DNA of 64,000 bases from Paenibacillus montanisoli (lineage in GTDB: Bacteria; Bacillota; Bacilli; Paenibacillales; Paenibacillaceae). How positions within the stretch are numbered: position 1 is the stretch's first letter; the number at the start of each line of letters is the position of its first letter. Position numbers and translations under genes: made by a program. The DNA lies in assembly GCF_003268025.1 (NCBI RefSeq), contig NZ_QLUW01000001.1, forward strand, positions 62,001 to 126,000, written 5' to 3'. Below, in pieces: positions 47,176 to 57,010 of this stretch. Under the pieces are notes generated by a model that worked only from the letters and a program-made list of their open reading frames with translations, did no database searches and was not told the DNA's origin.

Positions 47176-49521
47176 TTAGCCAACCTTAGCCTTCATGCTT
47201 ACGTTGTCTTGCGCATTCAGCTTGGAGATCAGCTTGTCGCCTTCGACATCGAGATTCGGCAGCATGCGATCCAGCCATTTCGGCAGCCACCAAGCTCGAT
47301 CCTTGAAGACCGCCATGACCGCCGGAACGAGCGTCATACGAACGATGAAGGCATCGATTAGAATGCCGGCCGCGAGCGCGAAGCCGATCTGTTTGATCAT
47401 CGCATCCGGCGCGAAGATGAAGCCGGCGAAGACGGATACCATGATGACGGCTGCGGCCAAGACGACGCGGCTGGCCAGGTCGTAGCCGTGAACGACGCTC
47501 GCCGTTCCTTTATGCCCATGGACGTAAGCTTCGCGCATGGAGCTGACCAAGAAGACTTGATAGTCCATCGCCAGGCCGTACAGAATGCCGGTGACCAGAA
47601 TCGGCATGAAGCTGAGCAGCGGGCCGCCGGTGTCGAAGCCAAAGAAGGCATGCAGCCAGCCCCATTGATAAACGGCCGTGGCCAGGCCGAAGGTTGCCAG
47701 TATGCTGAGAATAAAGCCGACCGTCGCTTTGATCGGGATGATCACCGAGCGGAAGACAAGCAAGAGAATGATGACCGACAGGATCACGATAATGCCGATA
47801 TACAGAGGGAATGCCTCCGCGAGCTTGGACGACATATCGATGTTGATCGCGGTGAAGCCGGTAACGCCGATCGTGACGCCGGCGGCTTGAGCCAAGCTGG
47901 AATTGGGCGCGCGTAGGTCCTCAACCAGCTGTCTCGTTGCGGCATCCGTCGGTCCTGTTTTCGGAATGAGGCTGATGATGGCCATGTCGCCGGTCTGGTT
48001 GATGCCCATCGGCGTGACGAGCGAGACATTCTCGTGCTTTTGCAGTTCTTGCGCTAGCTGGTACATGATTTCCGGCGTCATTTTGCCGGAAGCGCCCTGA
48101 GGCTCGGCGACTAGAAGCAGCGGGCCGTTGAAGCCTTCGCCGAAGCCTTTGGCAATCGCGTCATAGCTTTGTCTTTGCGTCGTATCCAGGTTAGCCGAGG
48201 CGCCGGAAGGGATGGCCAATTCCATCTTCGTTACCGGAATAGCGGCCACGCCCAGAACGGCAACGACGCCGACGATTATGAGCCACCGGAATTTGACCGT
48301 ACCGTTCACCCAGCGATGCGCGAGCCCATGGCGGGTTTTGTTCGCCAGGGCTCTGCTCTTATTGCGGGCTTTGGCCGTGCAGATGCGCTCGCCTACGAAT
48401 CCGAGCATCGAGGGCAGCAGGGTCAGCGCCAGCAAAACGTTGACAAAGACGCTTACCGCGGCGACGATCGCCATCGTGGACAAGAACCCGATGCCGATGA
48501 CGAGCATGCCGCACAAGGCGATAATGACCGTCAATCCGGCGAAAAAGACGGCGCTGCCGGCCGTGCCGACCGCCCGGCTTGCCGCTTCGCGCGCGCCTAG
48601 GTTCTGATCCAGAATCATGCGGCGTTGACGGTTGACGATGAAGAGGGAGTAGTCGATGCCGACGGCCAGTCCGACCATGATCGCCAATACCGGGGTAATG
48701 TCGTTGATATGAATGAACTTCGAGAGCGCGAATGCGCCGCCTACGCTGATGCCTACGCCGAGAAGCGCTGTCAGCAATGGAAGGCCTGCGGCGACGACGG
48801 AGCCGAGCGTGATGAACAAGACGACCGCGGCGACAACGATGCCGACGGCTTCCGTCGACCCGATCGCGGTCTTGGTCGTCAGCGACTCGCTAGGGATGAC
48901 GGTAATTCCGGGATCTTGGTGCACGGCGCCGTTAACGGCCGTCATCACGGTATCCGGAACGGATTCGGGCAGCGACGTCTGCTGTACGGTAAATTGGAAC
49001 TGGAACAGCGCTACGCTGCCGTCAGCGGAAATCATGACGCCGATGACCGGTACGCCATTCACGATCAACGGGCCGTAAGGAGCTTGAGCTTGGGATGCCT
49101 CCGCTCCTTGACCGGCTTCGGCGTTCGCTTCTCCTGTTTGTGCGGCCTGGTCGCCGCCAGCTGCATTCGATGCGCCGGCTTGCGCCGCCAGTTCGGCAGG
49201 ATTAATGACATACTCCAATTGATACACGTCGTTCACGGCTTTCTGTATCAGCGGAATCCGCTCCTGCGTATCCAGCCGTTCTCCTTCGGGAGCCGTAAAC
49301 ACGATGCTGGCTTGTCCGCCGGAAGCGGCCGGGAGCTCCTTCGCCAATTGATCGAGCACCTTTTGCGATTCGGTGCCTTCGATTTTCATTTCGGAGCTGG
49401 AATGAATGCCGTTGACGCCGATCATGCCGATGACAATGCCAAGAACGATGATCCAGCTAAGAAGAAAATGCCACGGCTTGTCGTAGGCGGCTTTCCCGAG
49501 TTTGTACAAAAATGTGGACAT
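47176..49521 (-). CDS. MMPL family transporter (RND superfamily)
   Basis: 781-residue inner-membrane protein with two repeats, each a membrane helix, a large extracytoplasmic domain and a bundle of five helices (12 in all). The GLAVGIDYSLFIVNRQRR and YGLAMDYQVFLVSSMREAY segments carry the Asp-Tyr pairs of the proton-relay site in both halves. The first outer loop has an Ala/Gln-rich low-complexity stretch. It likely exports a lipid or hydrophobic drug. The TetR gene immediately upstream (28 bp) is in the same direction and probably represses it. Confidence 0.92.
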   Translation of the reverse strand: MSTFLYKLGKAAYDKPWHFLLSWIIVLGIVIGMIGVNGIHSSSEMKIEGTESQKVLDQLAKELPAASGGQASIVFTAPEGERLDTQERIPLIQKAVNDVYQLEYVINPAELAAQAGASNAAGGDQAAQTGEANAEAGQGAEASQAQAPYGPLIVNGVPVIGVMISADGSVALFQFQFTVQQTSLPESVPDTVMTAVNGAVHQDPGITVIPSESLTTKTAIGSTEAVGIVVAAVVLFITLGSVVAAGLPLLTALLGVGISVGGAFALSKFIHINDITPVLAIMVGLAVGIDYSLFIVNRQRRMILDQNLGAREAASRAVGTAGSAVFFAGLTVIIALCGMLVIGIGFLSTMAIVAAVSVFVNVLLALTLLPSMLGFVGERICTAKARNKSRALANKTRHGLAHRWVNGTVKFRWLIIVGVVAVLGVAAIPVTKMELAIPSGASANLDTTQRQSYDAIAKGFGEGFNGPLLLVAEPQGASGKMTPEIMYQLAQELQKHENVSLVTPMGINQTGDMAIISLIPKTGPTDAATRQLVEDLRAPNSSLAQAAGVTIGVTGFTAINIDMSSKLAEAFPLYIGIIVILSVIILLLVFRSVIIPIKATVGFILSILATFGLATAVYQWGWLHAFFGFDTGGPLLSFMPILVTGILYGLAMDYQVFLVSSMREAYVHGHKGTASVVHGYDLASRVVLAAAVIMVSVFAGFIFAPDAMIKQIGFALAAGILIDAFIVRMTLVPAVMAVFKDRAWWLPKWLDRMLPNLDVEGDKLISKLNAQDNVSMKAKVG

Positions 49522-49549
49522 GGAATGGTGTGCTCCTTTGTGTCTTGGT

Positions 49550-50173
49550 TTAGAAGCCGTTTCTTAAATAGGCGAAAATCGACTCCACATATTGCTCGAA
49601 CGGAAGTGCGCTTGCGGGAGCCTCCTCCGGTTGACCCGGCAGGTAAACATTTAGGCTGCCGTCCAGTAAAGGCATGAACGCCCCATATACCGCTCCGGCG
49701 AGGAGATGGGTATACCCCACGGGATACCGCCCATGAGAAAACTCGTTCATCACTTCTTGAGCGCTCATTTGCAGCCGGTGAAAGACGCTGAGCAGGTAAG
49801 GCTCAAGCGTTGGATGCCGCTTCGATAGCAAGACGAATTTACGTAACTGCTGCATAAACTCGGCGGTAAGCTGCATTTTGAGCAGAAGGTGCATCAGTTC
49901 AAGCGGGGGCGTATCTTTCGGCAAGCCGGCAAGAAACGATTCATAGGCATCGGTATTTTTAATGGTAATCGCGCCGGCTGCCACCGCATCCTCCTTACAG
50001 GAGAAATAGTTGGCGAACGTCCGTCTGGAATAGCCGGCCCGCTGCGCGACGTCATCGACGACGAAGCCGTCCAGCCCATGTTCGAGCGCCAGCTCGAAGG
50101 CGACTTCAGCCAGAGCAGTGGCGGTGGCTTCCTTTTTCTGATCGCGCAAGGATGGTTTCGCGTCAAAGCCCAA
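49550..50173 (-). CDS. TetR family transcriptional regulator
   Basis: 207-residue repressor. The HTH covers about 12-60 with VDDVAQRAGYSRRTFANYFSCKEDAV. I suggest a TTG start at 50173 (MGFDAKPSLRDQKK) because AAGGAG sits 10 bases ahead of it; the frame is open to an ATG at 50239 without such a site. It is cotranscribed with the MMPL exporter, typical of local efflux control. Confidence 0.85.
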   Translation of the reverse strand: MGFDAKPSLRDQKKEATATALAEVAFELALEHGLDGFVVDDVAQRAGYSRRTFANYFSCKEDAVAAGAITIKNTDAYESFLAGLPKDTPPLELMHLLLKMQLTAEFMQQLRKFVLLSKRHPTLEPYLLSVFHRLQMSAQEVMNEFSHGRYPVGYTHLLAGAVYGAFMPLLDGSLNVYLPGQPEEAPASALPFEQYVESIFAYLRNGF

Positions 50174-50335
50174 TGCGTTCTCACTCCTTTGATCGGGAAG
50201 GGTCTTGAATCTATTATTGCCCAATGTGCAAATATGCACAATGGGTAAGGTTTACGGAATTGTGACGAAAATCGTGAAGCGGTCGAAGGATGCATGACCA
50301 AAAAATTGCTTCATTTTGTAAACGATAGGCTTTCT

Positions 50336-50363
50336 TTGAAAATTCGGATGATTGACCTATAAT
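50336..50363 (+). promoter_or_regulatory. SigA-type promoter for the malate synthase operon
   Basis: TTGAAA (50336-50341) and TATAAT (50358-50363) with a 16-bp spacer. Just upstream, TGTAAACGATAGGC (50317-50330) keeps the left half of the cre consensus but loses the right, so catabolite control is only a possibility. The start codon is 77 bases after the -10. Confidence 0.6.
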
Positions 50364-50440
50364 GCGGCGACAATAGTACATGTTTTTTTTCCTCCAACTG
50401 CGCTACACTCTGTTATATGTCCACGAAGGAGGAGATTACC

Positions 50441-52618
50441 TTGAATCAATATATTAATGTACGTAATCTTCAAGTAGATCGTCATTTATTTGATTTTCTG
50501 GAATCTGAGGTTCTTCCGGGAAGCGGAGTGGCCAGCGGAGCTTTCTGGTCAGGTTTTGACCGTCTAATTCATGACTTGACGCCTAGAAACAGTGAGATCC
50601 TGCAGCGGCGGAATGAGATTCAGCGATTGTTGGATGATTGGCATCAACGCAATCGGGGCAGCTTTGACTTTGCAGAGTACAAAGCGTATCTGAGGGAAAT
50701 TGGGTATCTCGAGCCCGACGTGGACGATTTTCTCGTCTGCACGAAGAACGTAGATGATGAAATCGCCTTGCAGGCAGGACCTCAGTTGGTGGTACCTGTT
50801 AATAATGCGCGATATGCGCTGAATGCGGCAAATGCGCGTTGGGGCAGCCTGTATGACGCTTTATATGGCACGGACGCGATCGATGAGAATGGCGGAGCCG
50901 AGCGGTCCTCCGCATACAACTCCGTGCGAGGCGGTAGGGTCATTGCGTTTGGGAGGCGGTTTCTGGACCAAGCGATTCCGCTAGCACAGGGTTTCCACGC
51001 CGATGCGATGAGATATGCCGTATCGGAAGGACAATTGTCGATCCATCTCCGAAATGGTGTCGCGACGGGGCTTCGAGAGTCCCGCAAACTAAAAGGATAC
51101 CAAGGGACGCCAGAAAATCCGACTGCGCTGCTCTTTCGGAATCATGGACTGCATTTTGAGATCCAGTTCGACCGCAATCATCCTGTCGGCCAGTCTGATG
51201 ACGCGGGAATCAAAGACATCCTGATGGAAGCGGCGCTCACGACCATTATGGATGCGGAAGATTCCGTAACCGCCGTTGACGGGGAGGATAAAGTGCTTGT
51301 CTACCGAAACTGGCTGGGATTGATGAAGGGGGACTTGAAAGCTGCCTTCTCAAAAGACGGAAGAACGGTGACCCGTTCTCTGAATCCCGACCGGGAATAT
51401 GTTTCTCCTTCAGGCGAAACATTCAGCGCGCGCGGAAGATCGCTTTTGTTTATCCGCAATGTCGGACACTTGATGACCAATCCGGCGATACTCGACCGCG
51501 ACGGCAGGGAAGTGTACGAGGGCATCATGGATGCGGTGATCACGGGCTTGATTGCCATGCACGATCTTCTAGGAAACGGAAAGTATGTCAATTCTGCCAA
51601 GGGCTCCGTATATATCGTCAAGCCGAAGATGCATGGCTCGAAAGAAGCCTCATTTGCTGGCGAGTTGTTCGATCGTGTGGAGGAGTTGCTTGGCTTAGAG
51701 CGGTTTACTATTAAAATCGGAGTCATGGATGAGGAGCGCCGTACGTCGCTGAATCTGAAAGCTTGCATCCATGCCGTTAAAGAGCGTGTCGTCTTTATCA
51801 ACACTGGGTTTCTGGATCGGACCGGCGACGAAATCCATACGTCCATGGAAGCAGGCGCCATGGTTCGAAAACACGAGATGAGATCTTCGGTTTGGCTGCA
51901 AAGTTATGAGAAATCGAATGTAGCCGTCGGGCTTATGTGCGGATTGCAAGGTCATGCTCAGATCGGCAAGGGAATGTGGGCGATGCCGGATCAGATGAGG
52001 GAGATGCTGGAGCAGAAAATCGCCCATCCGCTAGCCGGTGCCAATACCGCTTGGGTGCCGTCTCCAACGGCAGCTGCTCTGCATGCGCTGCATTATCATG
52101 AGGTGGATGTGGCATCAGTTCAGAACCGGTTGAAGGAAACTATCGATGACCAGCGCGAGAATATACTGAATATACCAGTGGCACGCGACCATGAATGGAG
52201 CGCTGTTGAGATTGCGCAGGAATTGGACAATAACGCGCAGGGGATTCTTGGCTACGTTGTCCGTTGGGTCGAACAAGGCATCGGTTGTTCGAAAGTGCCA
52301 GACATCAATAACATTGGCCTTATGGAAGATAGGGCGACGCTCCGGATATCCAGCCAACACATCGCTAATTGGCTGCGTCACGGTATTTGTACAAAGGAAC
52401 AGGTAATGGAGACGTTGAAGCGCATGGCTGCGGTTGTAGATGCGCAAAACGCCGACGATCCCGCATACCGTCCGATGGCCGCTGATTTTGACAATTCCGC
52501 CGCTTTTCAAACTGCCTGTGATCTCGTTTTCGAGGGTTGCAATCAGCCGAACGGTTATACGGAGCCTATTCTTCACCGAAGGAGATTAGAGTACAAGTAT
52601 TCTATGATTCAACATTAG
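50441..52618 (+). CDS. glcB: Malate synthase G
   Basis: 725-residue enzyme that condenses glyoxylate and acetyl-CoA to malate, the length of the monomeric G isoform. Catalytic landmarks are [17 protein letters not shown], the metal ligand in [11 protein letters not shown] (Glu431/432), [11 protein letters not shown] and the base Asp630 in [14 protein letters not shown]. The start is TTG 50441 because AAGGAGGAG (50426-50434) lies 6 bases before it; an upstream ATG at 50417 overlaps that site. Isocitrate lyase is not nearby. The next gene is a tartronate-semialdehyde-reductase-like enzyme, which points to glycolate/glyoxylate use rather than the acetate glyoxylate shunt. Confidence 0.95.
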   Translation: MNQYINVRNLQVDRHLFDFLESEVLPGSGVASGAFWSGFDRLIHDLTPRNSEILQRRNEIQRLLDDWHQRNRGSFDFAEYKAYLREIGYLEPDVDDFLVCTKNVDDEIALQAGPQLVVPVNNARYALNAANARWGSLYDALYGTDAIDENGGAERSSAYNSVRGGRVIAFGRRFLDQAIPLAQGFHADAMRYAVSEGQLSIHLRNGVATGLRESRKLKGYQGTPENPTALLFRNHGLHFEIQFDRNHPVGQSDDAGIKDILMEAALTTIMDAEDSVTAVDGEDKVLVYRNWLGLMKGDLKAAFSKDGRTVTRSLNPDREYVSPSGETFSARGRSLLFIRNVGHLMTNPAILDRDGREVYEGIMDAVITGLIAMHDLLGNGKYVNSAKGSVYIVKPKMHGSKEASFAGELFDRVEELLGLERFTIKIGVMDEERRTSLNLKACIHAVKERVVFINTGFLDRTGDEIHTSMEAGAMVRKHEMRSSVWLQSYEKSNVAVGLMCGLQGHAQIGKGMWAMPDQMREMLEQKIAHPLAGANTAWVPSPTAAALHALHYHEVDVASVQNRLKETIDDQRENILNIPVARDHEWSAVEIAQELDNNAQGILGYVVRWVEQGIGCSKVPDINNIGLMEDRATLRISSQHIANWLRHGICTKEQVMETLKRMAAVVDAQNADDPAYRPMAADFDNSAAFQTACDLVFEGCNQPNGYTEPILHRRRLEYKYSMIQH

Positions 52619-52671
52619 TCAAAGATTTTTCTGGAAAAGTCGAAGTACTCATTAACGGAGGTGCAAAGTGT

Positions 52672-53826
52672 TTGAAAATCGGATTTATAGGATTGGGAAA
52701 TATGGGCCTGCCGATGGCAATCAATATAAAAAAGGCTGGCTTTGAAGTGTATGGGAAGAACCGGAGTGCGGGAAAAGAAGAGGAGTTCAAAGCGCAAGGC
52801 GGGAAGACGGGTCTAACGCTGTCAGAAATGGCAAGCCAGTTAGATATTATAGTCACTTGTCTGCCTATGCCGGCTGACGTGGAGGAAGTGTACACGGGAG
52901 AAGAGGGACTCTTAAACTCTGCTAAAAAGGGGCTTATCCTGATTGATTGCAGCACGGTATCGCCGGGACTGAGCCGCAACCTATATGAACAGGCGATGAA
53001 GGCCGGAGCGGAGTTTCTTGATGCCCCTGTCAGCGGTGGAACAACTGGCGCAGCTGCGGGCACGCTGAGCATTATGGTTGGCGGAAGGGAGCCAATCTTC
53101 CAAAAAGCAAAACCTGTTCTTGAGGCAATGGGCAAGCAAATCTATTTTGTCGGAGATTCCGGAAACGGAACCGTAGTCAAGCTGATCAATCAGTTGATGG
53201 TCGGCATTCATTCTCAAGCGGTTGCCGAGGCTTACGCGCTTAGCCGCAGCGCCGGATTAGACAATGAAATGCTGTTCAGTATTCTTAACAACAGCTTCGC
53301 TCAGAGCCGAATTATGGAGCGCCATTATTCTCAGTTTATTGCCAAAGATACGTTTCTCCCCGGTTTTGCGATGAAGCTGCTGGCAAAAGATATGAATCTG
53401 GCGATGGAATTGGCGGATAGCAGCTCAATAAGTCTGGATGCGGCCGCAAGCGTGCAAACATTGCTCAAACGGGCAGTGCAAAATGGATTCGGCGATCTGG
53501 ATATGTCGGGCTTGTACCAATATCAACTGGATCGCGAAGGTGAAAATAAGGAGAAGCTTAAGCACTTCGCGGTCTTTCTGCCGATGCTTGACGCCGACAA
53601 GAGCGTCCAATACCGAGCAGAGCATCTTCGGTTTTTAGACGAGCGCCGTGCTGCCGGCATGCTTCACGCCAACGGCCGTTTTGCAGATGGTTCTGGCGGA
53701 TTGGTCATCTACCGAACGTCATCCTATGAGGAGACTGAAAACTGGGTCAAGCAGGATCCTTACATAGTGAAGGGCGCACGGAACTATGAAATTCACGAAT
53801 GGGATATCGTGCTTGCCGATAGATAA
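52672..53826 (+). CDS. 2-hydroxy-3-oxopropionate reductase-like dehydrogenase fused to a YciI domain
   Basis: 384-residue fusion. Residues 1-285 form a beta-hydroxyacid dehydrogenase (GarR/GlxR/MmsB group) with GFIGLGNMGLPMA, the DAPVSGGTTGAAAGTLSIMVGG signature and catalytic Lys in GNGTVVKLINQLM. From about residue 300 a YciI-type dimeric alpha/beta barrel follows (RAEHLRFLDERRAAGMLHANGRF, then SYEETENWVKQDPY and YEIHEWDIVL). The start is TTG 52672, 8 bases after GGAGGTG, 53 bp after the malate synthase stop. The reductase half would reduce tartronate semialdehyde to glycerate, the other branch of glyoxylate use. The role of the YciI half is unknown; it may bind a small acid or act as a putative hydrolase. 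Confidence 0.88.
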   Translation: MKIGFIGLGNMGLPMAINIKKAGFEVYGKNRSAGKEEEFKAQGGKTGLTLSEMASQLDIIVTCLPMPADVEEVYTGEEGLLNSAKKGLILIDCSTVSPGLSRNLYEQAMKAGAEFLDAPVSGGTTGAAAGTLSIMVGGREPIFQKAKPVLEAMGKQIYFVGDSGNGTVVKLINQLMVGIHSQAVAEAYALSRSAGLDNEMLFSILNNSFAQSRIMERHYSQFIAKDTFLPGFAMKLLAKDMNLAMELADSSSISLDAAASVQTLLKRAVQNGFGDLDMSGLYQYQLDREGENKEKLKHFAVFLPMLDADKSVQYRAEHLRFLDERRAAGMLHANGRFADGSGGLVIYRTSSYEETENWVKQDPYIVKGARNYEIHEWDIVLADR

Positions 53827-53891
53827 ATCGGCTCTAGAAAGATCGTGCACGTGCAGTCACGATTTCTCACAAAAGCTTCTATAATCCAATT

Positions 53892-53914
53892 AGCCGCCAT
53901 TTGGCGGCTTTTTT
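53892..53914 (+). terminator. Rho-independent terminator
   Basis: AGCCGCCA-TT-TGGCGGCT stem followed by TTTTTATT, ending the malate synthase operon. Confidence 0.88.
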
Positions 53915-53954
53915 ATTACATAAATTAGGCATAACCAGATCATTATAGAAGCAA

Positions 53955-55565
53955 ATGGAGTTCGGAGGGAGTTTATCCCATGTCGAAAGTCGGATATTCA
54001 AATACCTGATTAAGAAGCGAAAAATAAAACAAACCGAAAATCTTAAAGAGCAGTCCTATCGTGATCATTCGGAACCACAGGAACTTTATCAGAGTTTGGA
54101 GCAAAATTCGGATAGACTTCGCGCCATTTATGCCAATTGCTCGGACGTGATTTTCCATGCTTTCACCATTGGAGAAAATAAAAAGGCCCTTCTAATGTAT
54201 ATTGAGGGCTTATCCGATTCCAAAGGGATTGAGGATTTCGTGCTTACCCCTATTTTAAGGGAGAGGATCGGAGAGAGCAGTGAGGATCTGCAATCCGTAA
54301 AGCATAAATTGCTCGTTCCTCAATTGAAAGATTTCAACACCTTCTTGAAATGTATCGAGTATCTATCAAATGGTTATTCCATTCTTTTGCTTGATAACGA
54401 GACGCAAGGAGTTGCAATCGGGTTAACGAGATGGGAAAAACGCACGATCGAAGAACCTTCGGCAGAATCGGGAATCAGAGGACCGCGGGAGGGCTTTACG
54501 GAGACGATTCGAACCAATACGTCCCAATTGCGTCGTATCATCAAGAGCCCGCATTTGAAGATGGAATCCATGATAATCGGCGAATACACGCAAACCAACG
54601 TCGTCATTGCCTATATTGAGGGGATTGCGGATATGGCCTTGGTGGAAAAAGTAAAGAATCGCCTTCAAAGCATTGAAATTGACGGCATTCTAGAGAGCGG
54701 GTATATCGAGGAAATGATACATGATTTCCCGTTTTCCCCTTTTCCGCAATTGCTTTCCACGGAACGGCCCGATGTAACATGCGGAAATTTGTTAGAGGGT
54801 CGATTCGCAATTTTAACGGAGGGGACTCCCTTTGTCTTAATAGCGCCTATTACCTTTGCTGCCTTGATGCAAAGTCAAGAAGATTATTATCAGGGATTTA
54901 TGATCTCTTCTTTTATCCGGTGGCTGCGTTACACGTTTAGCGGGATCTCTCTTTTTCTGCCGTCTTTGTATGTTGCGATTCTTACTTTTCATCAAGAAAT
55001 GCTCCCGGGTTCATTGCTCCTCAGTATGGCAAGCGCAAGAGAGGTTGTCCCTTTTCCGGCGCTGGTTGAAGCGTTGATGATGGAGATTTCCTTCGAAGCG
55101 CTTCGTGAAGCAGGCGTGCGATTGCCGAAGCAAATCGGCTCGGCCGTGAGCATTGTCGGTGCGCTTGTTATCGGACAAGCCGCAGTGCAGGCCGGTCTTA
55201 TTTCAACGCCGATGGTAATCGTGGTTGCCCTGGGGGGCATCTCTTCTTTAATGATTCCTAGATATCCCGTGGGGATCTCCGTAAGGATGCTGCGCTTTCC
55301 GATGATGATACTGGCGGGAATGTTTGGACTTCTCGGTATCATGATGGGCTTCATCGGCATCGTTCTTCATCTATGCCATATACACTCCTTCGGCGTCCCG
55401 TATGTTTCCTCCTTAGCAACAACAGAAGGCCGACAATTGAGGGACGTTTTGTTTAAAGCTCCTTTATGGATGATGGATACGCGTCCAACCCTCACGGGAG
55501 GGAATAATCATATTCGTCAGGCTCCTAATCAAAAGCCCGAAGCGGGAAGGGAAGATGAGGGTTAG
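53955..55565 (+). CDS. Spore germination protein, GerA family
   Basis: 536-residue A subunit, first gene of the third ger operon. It has RGPREGFTETIRTNTSQLRRIIK, HQEMLPGSL, EALREAGVRLPKQIG and GALVIGQAAVQAGLIS. The 5' end is odd: the best ribosome site (GGAGGGA, 53964-53970) points to ATG 53980 in another frame, which gives MSKVG and then stops after nine codons. Adding one base after GGA would join MSKVG to the GerA frame at IFKYLIKK. The in-frame ATG 53955 used here has only a weak site. A real or sequencing frameshift is possible. Confidence 0.87.
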   Translation: MEFGGSLSHVESRIFKYLIKKRKIKQTENLKEQSYRDHSEPQELYQSLEQNSDRLRAIYANCSDVIFHAFTIGENKKALLMYIEGLSDSKGIEDFVLTPILRERIGESSEDLQSVKHKLLVPQLKDFNTFLKCIEYLSNGYSILLLDNETQGVAIGLTRWEKRTIEEPSAESGIRGPREGFTETIRTNTSQLRRIIKSPHLKMESMIIGEYTQTNVVIAYIEGIADMALVEKVKNRLQSIEIDGILESGYIEEMIHDFPFSPFPQLLSTERPDVTCGNLLEGRFAILTEGTPFVLIAPITFAALMQSQEDYYQGFMISSFIRWLRYTFSGISLFLPSLYVAILTFHQEMLPGSLLLSMASAREVVPFPALVEALMMEISFEALREAGVRLPKQIGSAVSIVGALVIGQAAVQAGLISTPMVIVVALGGISSLMIPRYPVGISVRMLRFPMMILAGMFGLLGIMMGFIGIVLHLCHIHSFGVPYVSSLATTEGRQLRDVLFKAPLWMMDTRPTLTGGNNHIRQAPNQKPEAGREDEG

Positions 55566-55567
55566 CA

Positions 55568-56764
55568 TTGGAATCTATGAAGACACTGCTGAAATTTGTT
55601 CCCTTACTCCTGGCCTGTATGTTGCTTGGCGGCTGCTGGGACCGTACAGAGCTCAATGATTTGGCTTTAGTAACTGCATTAGCAATCGATAAAGCAAAAA
55701 ACAATCAAGTTCGAGTAACCGCACAAATCTTCCTCCCAAAAAATCAAATGGGGAGTTCCGGTGCTGCAGGAGGAGGTGGTGGCGGAGGAGGACATCCAAC
55801 CGCCACACGGTCTGAACTCGGGGAAAATACGGCTGATGCTTTGTCAAAACTTCAGCAAATCGTTCCTCGAAAATTATTTTGGGGACAATGTAAAATATTT
55901 GTAATGAGTGAAGCATTCGCAAAGAGTGGAATCCAGGAACAATTCGATTTTTTGCTTCGTCATCCCCAAACAAGAGAGCGCGCTTTTATGTTTGTGAGTA
56001 AAGGGGAGGCATCGGAATCGCTGAAGGTGTTTCCGCTTATTGAACGTTACTCGGCGGAAGCGCTGCGGGAGTTTGCCAAAAGACATGTAGGCATTCAAGT
56101 GACCATGGAACAGCTATCCATGATGTTGATCGGGGATTCTCAGGCTGCCGTCGTTCCGTTGATTAAGATCTTGCCGACGGATAAGACGCTTAAAGCCAAT
56201 CAAACGATTCCTTATATTTTCGGGACCGCTGTTTTCAAGAAAGACAAGATGGTGGCGGAAATCCCGGGTAAAGTGACGCGAGGCGTTATGTGGATGAGAA
56301 ATGAAATCAGAGAATACACGAGTACTTTTAAGCTAACTAACGAGAAAGGGACTGTGTCCTTAAATCCGGTTAAAGCCAGCGTAAAGCTGATTCCCTCTAT
56401 AGAAGGCGATCAATGGAAGATGACCTTGAAAGTGAAGACTGAAGGCAGCATCGTTCAAAACGGTACCATGCTGAATCCGATGAAGCCGGAGGCCTTTAAG
56501 ATTTTAGAAAAAGCATTTACAAATGATGTAAAGAAACGATTGCAATTGACGATTAACGTTGTGCAGAAAGAAGTCAAGGTGGACATACTGGGCTTTGCCA
56601 CGGCATTCCATAGAAAATATCCCGGAAAATGGGAAGAAAAGAAAGACCAATGGGTCGAGATGTTCCCGAAAGTTGAAGTGCGTATGGATATTGATGCGCA
56701 AATATTAAGACCCGGCCTTACGAATGCTACAGGGGGAGTACCCGAAGAAGAGGTGAAGAAATAA
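55568..56764 (+). CDS. Germinant receptor lipoprotein, GerC family
   Basis: 398-residue C subunit of the third ger operon. The lipobox is MLLGGC (Cys23) followed by WDRTELNDLAL. A glycine run (about 60-72) interrupts the first domain and is not seen in the other two GerC proteins here. The start is TTG 55568 with GAGGG 6 bases upstream; an in-frame ATG at 55577 is the alternative. The TAA overlaps the next ATG by one base. Confidence 0.92.
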   Translation: MESMKTLLKFVPLLLACMLLGGCWDRTELNDLALVTALAIDKAKNNQVRVTAQIFLPKNQMGSSGAAGGGGGGGGHPTATRSELGENTADALSKLQQIVPRKLFWGQCKIFVMSEAFAKSGIQEQFDFLLRHPQTRERAFMFVSKGEASESLKVFPLIERYSAEALREFAKRHVGIQVTMEQLSMMLIGDSQAAVVPLIKILPTDKTLKANQTIPYIFGTAVFKKDKMVAEIPGKVTRGVMWMRNEIREYTSTFKLTNEKGTVSLNPVKASVKLIPSIEGDQWKMTLKVKTEGSIVQNGTMLNPMKPEAFKILEKAFTNDVKKRLQLTINVVQKEVKVDILGFATAFHRKYPGKWEEKKDQWVEMFPKVEVRMDIDAQILRPGLTNATGGVPEEEVKK

Positions 56765-56979
56765 TGAAGTGGCTTTTTATAGGGATAACGCTTGTTGTAA
56801 TCCTAATCTCGCGTTTGGAATGGCCGAAATTGAAACAAAAACCGAAGAAGGATAAGGCTGCGTTTGTATTTCTGCTTATGTTGGGCTGGCTATTGTTCTT
56901 ATTTGATCTGCCCCATATAGCCGGTCCCTCAACTTTTTTTCGGACGATTTATAAGCCGTTCGTGGCACTGCTGAAGTAG
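56764..56979 (+). CDS. Small two-helix membrane protein, GerD-subunit-like (germinant receptor D subunit)
   Basis: 71-residue protein with two hydrophobic helices (about 2-17 and 33-50) joined by a basic Lys-rich loop. Size, topology and place inside a ger operon, between the C and B genes, fit the small D subunits that modulate some Bacillus germinant receptors (for example GerKD). This is distinct from the lipoprotein named GerD. It overlaps gerC by one base. The other two ger operons in the window have no such gene. Confidence 0.72.
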   Translation: MKWLFIGITLVVILISRLEWPKLKQKPKKDKAAFVFLLMLGWLLFLFDLPHIAGPSTFFRTIYKPFVALLK

Positions 56980-57010
56980 AATAAACAAAAAAAACCAAGG
57001 GGGATTAAGG

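Noticed and set aside
48625-49677. 350-codon open frame on the plus strand
   Set aside because: Opposite the MMPL transporter and extending past its start; Asp/Gly/Arg-rich composition and no motif, so a shadow frame.
50441-53826. Classical glyoxylate shunt locus
   Set aside because: Malate synthase here is the G form and no isocitrate lyase gene is adjacent; the partner gene is a tartronate-semialdehyde-reductase-like fusion.
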